This document shows positions 1-6,716 of a DNA stretch of 18,803 nt, one piece after another (positions within the stretch are counted from its first letter, which is position 1; each line of letters starts with the position of its first letter). The notes beneath the pieces are model-generated. The model made no database searches, had not been told where the DNA came from, and worked only from the letters and a program-made list of their open reading frames with translations. The translations under genes were made by a program, and so were the position numbers. Location of the stretch: positions 1 to 18,803 of the forward strand of contig QGUT01000017.1 in the NCBI GenBank assembly GCA_003242255.1, read 5' to 3'. Source of the stretch: Bacillota bacterium. Its GTDB lineage: Bacteria; Bacillota; Thermosediminibacteria; Thermosediminibacterales; Thermosediminibacteraceae.

Positions 1-41
1 TGCTAGTAGTAATATGTGGGGTTTAAATTTTATTTATTTAA

Positions 42-70
42 AGTATACATTAATTACCACGGGATTTCAA
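42..70 (-). promoter_or_regulatory. Sigma-A-type promoter pointing out of the window
   Basis: On the minus strand a -35 TTGAAA (65-70) and a -10 TATACT (42-47) are separated by exactly 17 bases. It begins about 20 bases after the stop codon of the deacetylase gene and would start a transcript near position 35, serving a gene beyond the window. Positions 1-90 hold no other recognisable feature, and I see no terminator hairpin after the deacetylase gene. This is a motif match only. Confidence 0.55.
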
Positions 71-90
71 CTAATGGCAAGTCAGGAGTT

Positions 91-813
91 TTAATTGCTG
101 TCCCCTATGAGATCACTCACAGTTGTAATTTTATACCCTTTCTGCTGAAGATCTTTTATGATGGTGGGCAGTGCGGTTATCGTATCTTGAGTAGGGTGCA
201 TGAGAACTATTTTACCATTTCCTGCATTTTTTATAACTTTATTTATTATGTAGTTTGCCCCCGGTTTTTTCCAATCGATTGTGTCGATGGTCCACATAAT
301 CAATTTATAGTTGAGGACATTGGTCGCTTTTAAAGTTTGCTGACCGAATTCTCCGTATGGGGGTGCAAAAAGTTCCGTTTTTACTCCGATTATTCTTTTT
401 ATAGCTTCTTCTGCCTTCTTTATTTCGTTCAGGTTTTCATCAAAGGAAAGTTTAGAATGGTGGGCATGACTGTAGCCGTGGTTTCCTATTTCATGTCCTT
501 TAGAATGTATAAGCTTGAGTAAGTCCGGATAATTTTCTGCCCATCTCCCTTCTATAAAGAACGTAATTTTTACGCCGTTTTCTTCAAATATATCCAACAT
601 TTTAGGTATAAATTCATTTCCCCAAGCCACATTGCACGTGAAAGCCATAGCTTTTTCATCGGTTTCGGCCTGGTAGATCGGCTGTCCTTCCAAGAACGTG
701 GGCAGATTTTCGCCGGGGCTATTCGTGTTTATAAATATCCAGCTCGCGGTGAGAAGTAATATACAGATAATATTTATAAAATTTCTGTTTATCTTAAAAA
801 CATAGAACCTCAT
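91..813 (-). CDS. YlxY-like polysaccharide deacetylase family protein, membrane-anchored
   Basis: A 240-aa protein with an uncleaved-looking N-terminal membrane segment (about residues 11-29) and then a NodB-homology domain (about 52-235), so it should act outside the membrane on peptidoglycan or another acetylated polysaccharide. The metal-binding HxxxH is present (H112, H116), as are the APPYG motif (150-154) and a C-terminal LMHP (His206). Motif 1, normally TFDDG, reads TCNVAWG: the catalytic-base Asp is Asn61 and the second Asp is absent, so deacetylase activity is doubtful. The place directly after pnp matches ylxY of Bacillus, which is usually described as sporulation-linked; that link is inferred from position. 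ATG start with an AAGGGGGG ribosome binding site six bases upstream. No clear sigma-A promoter is visible in 814-878 although the pnp terminator precedes it. Confidence 0.85.
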   Translation of the reverse strand: MRFYVFKINRNFINIICILLLTASWIFINTNSPGENLPTFLEGQPIYQAETDEKAMAFTCNVAWGNEFIPKMLDIFEENGVKITFFIEGRWAENYPDLLKLIHSKGHEIGNHGYSHAHHSKLSFDENLNEIKKAEEAIKRIIGVKTELFAPPYGEFGQQTLKATNVLNYKLIMWTIDTIDWKKPGANYIINKVIKNAGNGKIVLMHPTQDTITALPTIIKDLQQKGYKITTVSDLIGDSN

Positions 814-878
814 AAGCGCCCCCCTTCACCATGTTTTTCACTATGAATCTTACTTTCATTATTGCTGATTTATGACAT

Positions 879-911
879 AAAAAAACATAAACCGATGAAC
901 CTCGGTTTATG
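879..911 (-). terminator. Intrinsic terminator of pnp
   Basis: A 10-bp perfect stem (886-895 with 902-911, minus-strand arms CATAAACCGA and TCGGTTTATG) with a six-base loop is followed by seven T residues (879-885). It is the strongest intrinsic terminator in the window. Its upstream arm overlaps the last five bases of the pnp gene, including the TAA stop (907-909), so a terminating ribosome would cover the stem. Confidence 0.92.
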
Positions 912-3012
912 CTTCTGCTTTGTTCTTGTTTTTGGGTTGTTCGGGGAGCGCATCCTTGTGGGAAAGGTTTATTCTTCCCTGCTTATCTATGTCCGTAACT
1001 TTAACCAAAATTTCGTCTCCAATTTTTACTACGTCTTCTACTCTCTTTACCCTTCCCTTTGATAATTTGGATATATGGACAAGACCTTCTTTTCCAGGGA
1101 GTATTTCGACGAAGGCACCGAAATTCGTTATCCTCAAAACCTTGCCGAGATATATCTTGCCCACTTCCACATCCTGCGTTATATTCTTGATCATTTCCAG
1201 CGCTTTCTTGCCCGCTGCTTCATTAGGGGCCGCTACGTAGATTTTACCGTCATCTTCTATGTCGATTTTTACTCCCGTATCTGCAATGATTTTGTTTATC
1301 ATCTTTCCACCCGGCCCGATGACGTCCCTTATTTTTTCGGGATCAATCACAGTGGTGAAGATTCTCGGGGCGTAGGGAGAAAGTTCCTTTCGAGGACTTG
1401 AGATGGTGGCTAACATCTTTTCCAAGATGTAGAGCCGCCCCTGTCTTGCTTGCTCCAAGGCCCTTCTTAAAATGTCGGTATCGATGCCCTTTATCTTGAT
1501 GTCCATCTGAATTGCTGTAATTCCTTTGGAAGTTCCGGCCACTTTAAAATCCATATCGCCTAAAAAGTCTTCCATGCCCTGAATATCCGACAATATGGTC
1601 ACTTTGTCGTCTTGTTTTATCAGTCCCATAGCAATGCCGGCTACCGGGGCTTTGATTGGGACACCCGCATCCATCAGGGCCAATGTAGAACCGCAGACGC
1701 TGGCCATAGAGGTAGAACCGTTGGAACTTAAGACTTCCGAAACTAGTCTTATAGTATACGGGAATTCCTCCTCCGATGGTATCATGGGTTCTAGAGCTCT
1801 TTCAGCCAAAGCGCCGTGACCGATCTCTCTTCTTCCTGGCCCTCTCAACACTCTGGTTTCCCCGGTGCTGTATGGTGGGAAATTGTAATGGTGCATGTAC
1901 CTTTTGCTCTCTTCAAGCTCCAGTCCATCTAAAATCTGCACATCGCCTAATGCGCCGAGAGTGGCGACCGTCAGAACCTGGGTTTGTCCTCGGGTGAAGA
2001 GACCAGAGCCATGGGTTCGCGGTAGGATACCGACTTCGCACGATATGGGTCTGATTTCCGTGCTCTTCCTTCCGTCCGGTCTAATTCCCTCATAGGTGAT
2101 CATTTTTCTTACTTCTTCTTTGAGAATGTTGTACAGTACGTCGGCGATTTCCTTTTCTTTTTCCGGGAATATTTCCTGGAAATGGGCGATAGTATCCTCG
2201 TTAATTTTTTCCAGATATGCTTCTCTTTCCTGCTTATCGTAGATCCTAATGGCTTTCAATATTTCTTCCCTAGCGTATTCTGTCACTGCTTTCTCCAGTT
2301 CGGGATCAATTTCGAGAGGTGTAAATTCCATCTTGGGTTTGCCGACTTTCGCGATGATTTCCTCCTGGAATTGCACTATCTTCTTTATTTCTTCGTGTCC
2401 GAAGTTTATTGCGTTTATCATCTCTTCCTCTGTCACTTCGTCGGCGCCAGCTTCCACCATTAAAATGGCGTCCTTTGTCCCTGCGACTGTAAGTCTCAGT
2501 TTGCTCTTCTCGTATTGCTCTACCGTAGGATTTATCACTAAATTCCCGTCGACCAACCCCACCGAAACGGCTCCAATCGGTCCTTCGAAAGGTATGTCCG
2601 ATATGCAAAGGGCGATGGACGCTCCATTTATGGCCACCACATCGGGACTGTTGTCCTGATCGACGGAAAGTACTGTGGCTATAATCTGAATGTCGTTCCT
2701 AAAGCCTTTCGGGAAAAGCGGTCGAAGGGGCCTGTCTATGACCCTTGCCGACAGAATGGCCTTTTCGCTGGGCTTACCTTCCCTTTTAATAAAACCTCCC
2801 GGAATTTTGCCCACGGCATAGAGCCTTTCCTCATAATCTACTGTCAGCGGGAGAAAGTCGACACCCTCCCTCGGCTCTTTAGAAGCCGTTGCCGTAACTA
2901 GGACTACCGTGTCGCCGTATCTTGCAAGCACCGCGCCATTGGCCTGTTGAGCCATTTTGCCCGTTTCTATGATGAAAGGTCTGCCTGCAATTTCGGTTTT
3001 AAATACCTCCAA
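907..3012 (-). CDS. pnp: Polyribonucleotide nucleotidyltransferase (PNPase)
   Basis: This enzyme degrades RNA 3'-to-5' by phosphorolysis, releasing nucleoside diphosphates, and works as a trimer in RNA turnover. The 701-aa protein is full length for the family. Domain order is RNase PH domain 1 (from the N-terminus), a helical linker, RNase PH domain 2 (with GSGLFTRGQTQ and the active-site stretch DFLGDMDFKVAGT near residues 481-493, whose Asp residues bind metal), a KH domain (about 550-610, with IGPGGKMI) and a C-terminal S1 domain (about 620-690). The start is TTG at 3012: an AAGGAGG site lies ten bases upstream and the encoded MEVFKTEIAGR is the usual N-terminus. It follows rpsO after an intrinsic terminator and has no clear promoter of its own, so expression probably depends on read-through. 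Confidence 0.98.
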   Translation of the reverse strand: MEVFKTEIAGRPFIIETGKMAQQANGAVLARYGDTVVLVTATASKEPREGVDFLPLTVDYEERLYAVGKIPGGFIKREGKPSEKAILSARVIDRPLRPLFPKGFRNDIQIIATVLSVDQDNSPDVVAINGASIALCISDIPFEGPIGAVSVGLVDGNLVINPTVEQYEKSKLRLTVAGTKDAILMVEAGADEVTEEEMINAINFGHEEIKKIVQFQEEIIAKVGKPKMEFTPLEIDPELEKAVTEYAREEILKAIRIYDKQEREAYLEKINEDTIAHFQEIFPEKEKEIADVLYNILKEEVRKMITYEGIRPDGRKSTEIRPISCEVGILPRTHGSGLFTRGQTQVLTVATLGALGDVQILDGLELEESKRYMHHYNFPPYSTGETRVLRGPGRREIGHGALAERALEPMIPSEEEFPYTIRLVSEVLSSNGSTSMASVCGSTLALMDAGVPIKAPVAGIAMGLIKQDDKVTILSDIQGMEDFLGDMDFKVAGTSKGITAIQMDIKIKGIDTDILRRALEQARQGRLYILEKMLATISSPRKELSPYAPRIFTTVIDPEKIRDVIGPGGKMINKIIADTGVKIDIEDDGKIYVAAPNEAAGKKALEMIKNITQDVEVGKIYLGKVLRITNFGAFVEILPGKEGLVHISKLSKGRVKRVEDVVKIGDEILVKVTDIDKQGRINLSHKDALPEQPKNKNKAEA

Positions 3013-3090
3013 GTAATTTTAGCCTCCTTTCCCTTAATTGGAAATATTAATTTCTATTCTACATCATTGTTATTATTTCCTTCTTTGAGC

Positions 3091-3120
3091 ATTTAAAAAA
3101 TTAAAGCGGGGAATCCCCGC
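3091..3120 (-). terminator. Intrinsic terminator between rpsO and pnp
   Basis: On the minus strand GCGGGG and CCCCGC (3106-3120) form a six-pair GC-rich stem with a three-base loop, followed by TTTAATTTTTT. It starts 7 bases after the rpsO stop codon. The interrupted T-tract suggests partial termination, leaving some transcripts to continue into pnp. Confidence 0.85.
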
Positions 3121-3127
3121 AGTAAAT

Positions 3128-3397
3128 TTATTTTCTCAGTTCCAATTTCTCTATGATATTTTTATAGCGCTCTATATCCTTTTTCTTTAGGTAATTCAGG
3201 AGAGCTCTCCTTTTCCCCACCATCTTTAGAAGTCCACGACGAGAATGATGATCTTTCTTGTGTACTTTGAGGTGCTCAGTCAGTTGATTGATTCTTTCTG
3301 TCAGAATAGCAATTTGGACTTCTGGAGACCCTGTGTCGTTTTCGTGGGTCCTGAATTTCTCAATTATTTCCTGCTTTGCTGCTTTGTCCAGAGCCAT
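3128..3397 (-). CDS. rpsO: 30S ribosomal protein S15
   Basis: An 89-aa protein of exactly the usual S15 length. S15 binds the three-way junction of helices 20-22 in the 16S rRNA central domain and is an early assembly protein. The family signature is clear: FRTHENDTGSPEVQIA near the N-terminus, the HKKDHHSRRGLL stretch, and the basic RRALLNYLKKKD segment. ATG start with an AGGAGGTGA site (3411-3403). It has its own promoter inside the end of ribF and a roughly 90-base leader with a candidate autoregulatory fold; an intrinsic terminator follows. The rpsO-pnp order is conserved in many bacteria. Confidence 0.98.
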   Translation of the reverse strand: MALDKAAKQEIIEKFRTHENDTGSPEVQIAILTERINQLTEHLKVHKKDHHSRRGLLKMVGKRRALLNYLKKKDIERYKNIIEKLELRK

Positions 3398-3488
3398 TTT
3401 ATCACCTCCTCAATTTCCAAAATCCCCTGTAACCCAGTCGATCGTCGGAGGAATCGAAAGACCGAGTAAGGGTTCATCAATTCACGCA
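3398..3488 (-). promoter_or_regulatory. rpsO leader RNA, candidate S15 autoregulatory element
   Basis: Between the predicted transcription start (near 3488) and the rpsO ATG the RNA can form a two-part stem: AACCC (3474-3470) with GGGTT (3435-3431), and TCGGTC (3465-3460) with GATCGA (3443-3438), the latter containing a G-U pair next to a G-C pair. The apical loop carries CCTCC (3451-3447), complementary to the GGAGG of the rpsO Shine-Dalgarno site (3409-3405), so a pseudoknot could block initiation. S15 is known to repress its own mRNA in several phyla through leaders of differing shapes. The pairings are seen in the sequence; the regulatory role is inferred. Confidence 0.5.
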
Positions 3489-3494
3489 AAATTT

Positions 3495-3523
3495 ATTATA
3501 ACATACAAATCTTTTGATTACAA
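3495..3523 (-). promoter_or_regulatory. Promoter of rpsO-pnp, extended -10
   Basis: The -35 TTGTAA (3523-3518) and a perfect -10 TATAAT (3500-3495) are 17 bases apart, with TGT immediately before the -10 giving an extended -10. It lies within the last codons of ribF and the -10 overlaps the ribF TAA stop. It closely resembles the promoter upstream of rimP. Confidence 0.8.
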
Positions 3524-4461
3524 GAATAAACATCCAAAATGGAACGGGCTTTCTCCATATCCATTTTTACCTGCATCGCTAGGCTTTCCACATTTTCGAA
3601 AGCTTTTTCTCCCCTTATCATTTCTACAAAATACACCTCAAGGACTTCGCCGTAAATTTCATTGTTGAGATTGAAGATGTGGACTTCTAAAGTTACATTG
3701 CCGGTAGATCCTCCTTTGGCAAAAGTAGGTTTACATCCGATATTGGCAACTCCGGGGTATAACCTATCATTCCTCGAAACCATGACGGCATATACTCCGA
3801 AAGCCGGCTTTACTATTTGGGGCGAAAGGGATACATTGGCAGTTGGAAAGCCCAATTTCCTCCCTATAGCTTGTCCTTTAACTACTTTCCCTCGAATGCT
3901 AAAAGGTCTCCCGAGCAACTTTTCCGCTTCTTTCATTTTACCCTTTTCGATGAGGTCCCTTACCAGAGTGCTGCTGACGGTTTTCCCCTCGACAGTTACC
4001 GGAGGGACTATCAGAGTTTCAAAACCCTTTTTCAATCCGATGGCTTTCAATTTTTCGGCGGTACCCTTTCCGCCGCTGCCAAACTGAAAGTTATAACCAA
4101 CAACTACAAATTTTGTTTTTAACTTCTCGATTAAAATGCGGTCTATAAACTCTTCGTAAGAAGTGTCCGAAAACTTTTTGGTAAAAGGTATTAGCAGGAT
4201 ATTTTTTACCCCAAAACTTTCAATAAGTTTCATTTTTTGTTCGAGAGAAGTTATCAATGGCGGAGCGGACTTGGGAGATAATATTTTCAGAGGGTGGGGC
4301 TCAAAAGTGACGATGAAAGATTCCAGCCCCTCTTTTTTGGCTCTTGTCACCAATTCCCGTATTAATCTCTGGTGACCGGTGTGAACGCCGTCGAAATTTC
4401 CCATCCCGCAAGCAGTTGGGGTTTTTATCTCTAAAGCATCTAAATTGGTGTATACTTTCAT
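3496..4461 (-). CDS. ribF: Bifunctional riboflavin kinase / FAD synthetase
   Basis: RibF phosphorylates riboflavin to FMN and then adenylates FMN to FAD. The N-terminal half is a nucleotidyltransferase domain with GNFDGVHTGHQRL (HxGH-type nucleotide-binding motif) and SSTLVRDLI; the C-terminal half is the flavokinase domain with GRKLGFPTANV, whose PTAN motif binds ATP and Mg. I start at ATG 4461 (321 aa, MKVYTNLDAL) because TGAGG lies nine bases upstream and RibF proteins usually begin this way. An earlier ATG at 4476 would add five residues and overlap the truB stop as ATGA, but has no good ribosome binding site. In either case it is translationally close to truB. The last codons contain the rpsO promoter. 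Confidence 0.95.
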   Translation of the reverse strand: MKVYTNLDALEIKTPTACGMGNFDGVHTGHQRLIRELVTRAKKEGLESFIVTFEPHPLKILSPKSAPPLITSLEQKMKLIESFGVKNILLIPFTKKFSDTSYEEFIDRILIEKLKTKFVVVGYNFQFGSGGKGTAEKLKAIGLKKGFETLIVPPVTVEGKTVSSTLVRDLIEKGKMKEAEKLLGRPFSIRGKVVKGQAIGRKLGFPTANVSLSPQIVKPAFGVYAVMVSRNDRLYPGVANIGCKPTFAKGGSTGNVTLEVHIFNLNNEIYGEVLEVYFVEMIRGEKAFENVESLAMQVKMDMEKARSILDVYSCNQKICML

Positions 4462-4472
4462 CCTTCTCAACC

Positions 4473-5354
4473 TCATAAAAATGACTTTTCAACTTTAACT
4501 GTGGGATTAGCATTCAGGTTAAATATCCTTCCCACGCCGATAAATCGCTTATTTTGATCGTAAATTATCACACGCCGGTTTTCATCAGGCTCGTCCGATA
4601 GGTTTTCTACTGGAAATTCGGCACCTTTGAAAAAAGATTTTTCGTTTCTGACCTGGATAGTAGCGGAAGCCATGAAGGCAGAAAGGATTTCCTCTAAAGG
4701 CACAAGGATATCTGGTGATTTTTCCTTTATTTCTTCCAAAGTTATGGCTCGTGATATATTAAAAGGTCCCAGTTTGGTTCTAATGAGGCAGGAAAGGTGA
4801 GCGCCGCAACCCAATGCACGTCCGATATCTTCACAAAGCGTCCTTATATAAGTACCTCGGGAGCAACTGACTTTGAATAAAACCCTCGGTTTTTCATATT
4901 TGATGAGTTCTATGGAATAAATTTCTACAGTGCGAGGTTTTCTCTCCACAGTAATGCCCTGGCGGGCGAGTTCGTAAAGTTTTTTCCCCTTATGCCGCAC
5001 CGCCGAATACATAGGCGGTATCTGCTGTATTTTTCCAACAAACTTGCCGAAGGTTTCTACTATAGATGCCGGTTCAGCCTCGCACTCTCTGATTTCCAAC
5101 ACTTTTCCCAGATTGTCGCCGGTGTCGGTCGTAACGCCCAGGGTCATTTCTGCGACGTACTCTTTATCGCAGTCATCAAAAAATTCCACCGCTTTCGTGG
5201 CTTTTCCAACAAAAATCGGCAGGACACCAGCTGCACCGGGATCCAGGGTGCCGCCATGTCCGACCTTTTTTGTACCCAATTGTTTTCTTATAAAATCCAC
5301 AACGTCATGAGACGTCATTCCCGGGGGTTTTAAACAATTAATTACTCCGTTCAC
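4473..5354 (-). CDS. truB: tRNA pseudouridine(55) synthase
   Basis: TruB converts U55 in the T-loop of elongator tRNAs to pseudouridine and also assists tRNA folding. The 293-aa protein has the family motif GHGGTLDPGAAG with catalytic Asp38, the KEYVAEMTLG strand, the PPMYSAVRHKGKKLYELAR segment and the SRGTYIRTLCEDIG motif. The C-terminal region after about residue 235 corresponds to a small PUA-like tail. The start is GTG at 5354, with an AGAGGG site eight bases upstream lying in the end of nrnA; the gap between the two genes is two bases. Next comes ribF, as in Bacillus. Confidence 0.97.
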   Translation of the reverse strand: MNGVINCLKPPGMTSHDVVDFIRKQLGTKKVGHGGTLDPGAAGVLPIFVGKATKAVEFFDDCDKEYVAEMTLGVTTDTGDNLGKVLEIRECEAEPASIVETFGKFVGKIQQIPPMYSAVRHKGKKLYELARQGITVERKPRTVEIYSIELIKYEKPRVLFKVSCSRGTYIRTLCEDIGRALGCGAHLSCLIRTKLGPFNISRAITLEEIKEKSPDILVPLEEILSAFMASATIQVRNEKSFFKGAEFPVENLSDEPDENRRVIIYDQNKRFIGVGRIFNLNANPTVKVEKSFL

Positions 5355-5356
5355 TA

Positions 5357-6331
5357 TTAATCCCTCTTAGACTTTCGTATATGTTCGCTTAAAGCGGATA
5401 AAAAAACGTCCTTTGCTTTTTCCAGAGGCCCTTCAAGAGTACAGCCGGCGGCCCGCGCATGACCGCCTCCTCCAAATTTCTCTGCTATCCGGCTTACGTC
5501 CACCCAAACCTTAGATCTCAATCCCACTTTTATTTTTAAATCCTCCTGTTCTCTAAAAAGGACAGCAACTTCTACTCCATCTATCTCTCTAGCGAAATTT
5601 ATAAAACCGTCCGAATCTTCTTCTTTTGCACCCGCTTTTTTAAACATATCTCTCGTCAATTCCATGTAGGCTACTTGGCCGCCTTCAGCAAGTTTTAAAG
5701 TGTCCAGAGCTTCTTTTAGCAGCAAAATCGATGCATAGCTTTTCTTTTCGAAAACTTCCCTGCTTATGTAATCCGGGCGAACCCCGATCTCCACCATTTC
5801 CGACAGTATCTTAAGGCACGATGGCGTGGTATTGGAATATTTTGCAGAGCCGGTATCGGTAATGATGGAGGTGTATATGCACGTAGCCATATCCAAATCG
5901 ATAGGCACGCCGAGAGTTTTGATTAAACGATATACCAGTTCGCCCGTGGCAGACGATTTATCGTCTATAATATTTATATCCCCGAAGAGTGAATTGCTCT
6001 TGTGGTGGTCCAAATTGACTATAAGGTCACCTATGGACCTCAAGTCATTTTTAAAACCTAATCGCTCCACATCACCCGAATCCAAACATATGATGACTTC
6101 GGCCTTATCAACTTGTGGGGTATATGGCCTTAATTTATCAGCATACGGCAAAAAATTGAATTTGGCTGGAACGATATCGTTTATTATGGGAACTACATTT
6201 TTGCCCAATTTTTTCAGGGCCAGCGTCAAAGCTAACACCGAACCTAGCGCATCGCCGTCGGGCATAATATGGGACGTTACGATAAAAGAATTGTGTTTTA
6301 AAATCACATCGGCCAACTCGGAAAAATTCAT
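5357..6331 (-). CDS. nrnA: DHH-family bifunctional oligoribonuclease / PAP phosphatase
   Basis: NrnA-type proteins degrade 2-5-nt RNAs (nanoRNA) to mononucleotides and remove the 3'-phosphate from pAp; they replace oligoribonuclease in Firmicutes. The 324-aa protein has a DHH domain with the metal-binding motifs HIMPDGDALGS (H21, D25, D27), CLDSGD (D84), DHH (108-110) and TDTG (D159), and a C-terminal DHHA1 domain ending with the substrate-binding GGGGHARAAG. ATG start; a GGAGATGAG site sits in the end of rbfA and only three bases separate the stop of rbfA from this start. Its place between rbfA and truB fits shared function in RNA turnover with pnp. The specific nanoRNase role is taken from the family. 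Confidence 0.93.
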   Translation of the reverse strand: MNFSELADVILKHNSFIVTSHIMPDGDALGSVLALTLALKKLGKNVVPIINDIVPAKFNFLPYADKLRPYTPQVDKAEVIICLDSGDVERLGFKNDLRSIGDLIVNLDHHKSNSLFGDINIIDDKSSATGELVYRLIKTLGVPIDLDMATCIYTSIITDTGSAKYSNTTPSCLKILSEMVEIGVRPDYISREVFEKKSYASILLLKEALDTLKLAEGGQVAYMELTRDMFKKAGAKEEDSDGFINFAREIDGVEVAVLFREQEDLKIKVGLRSKVWVDVSRIAEKFGGGGHARAAGCTLEGPLEKAKDVFLSALSEHIRKSKRD

Positions 6332-6334
6332 TTT

Positions 6335-6697
6335 TTAATACTCATCTCCGTCATCGTTATTCATATCTTTCAACAACTTTGTAATGTGAATGCTGTACTC
6401 TATGGAATCGTCCAGTTTAAAATTTAGTTTCGGCATAAATTTAAGCCTAACTCTATTGGCCAGTTCCCGCTTTATAAACCCTTCCGCGTGGTTTAAAGCT
6501 TCAAGGACATTTTTCTTTGCCTCGTCGTCTCCGTATATGCTCAGAAAAATCTTAGCGTAACGTAAATCCTTGGATATGTCTACTTTCGTTACGGATATTA
6601 GACCTTGAATGCGGGGGTCTTTAAGTTCGTTATTTATAATTTCGCTTACCGCTTTTTGGATCTCTACGGATATTCTATCCGTCCTTGAAAATTCCAC
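6335..6697 (-). CDS. rbfA: 30S ribosome-binding factor A
   Basis: RbfA is a small KH-fold factor that binds immature 30S subunits near helix 1 and the 16S 3' end and promotes late maturation. The 120-aa protein matches the family in length and in its key segments: an N-terminal RISVEIQKAVSEII helix, ELKDPRIQGLISVTKV, and RVRLKFMPKLNFKLDDSIEY. The acidic tail (DMNNDDGDEY) is common in the family. The start is GTG at 6697, with GGGGAGG seven bases upstream. The gap to infB is only 19 bases; the ylxP (DUF503) gene found here in Bacillus is absent. Confidence 0.96.
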   Translation of the reverse strand: MEFSRTDRISVEIQKAVSEIINNELKDPRIQGLISVTKVDISKDLRYAKIFLSIYGDDEAKKNVLEALNHAEGFIKRELANRVRLKFMPKLNFKLDDSIEYSIHITKLLKDMNNDDGDEY

Positions 6698-6716
6698 CGC
6701 AATGCCTCCCCAGTTA

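Noticed and set aside
16..333. Plus-strand frame covering the left edge and the end of the deacetylase gene
   Set aside because: It overlaps the NodB domain in antisense, and its upstream part carries a better-supported minus-strand promoter.
814..878. A sporulation-type promoter for the YlxY-like gene
   Set aside because: I looked for sigma-E, sigma-F and sigma-G-like pairs and found only weak partial matches, not enough to report.
2249..2659. A 136-codon plus-strand frame within pnp
   Set aside because: It is antisense to a well-conserved PNPase region and shows no protein family features.
3013..3090. TAGAAT (around 3041-3046) as a -10 element for pnp
   Set aside because: No acceptable -35 lies 16-18 bases upstream, and the TG is not in the extended -10 register.
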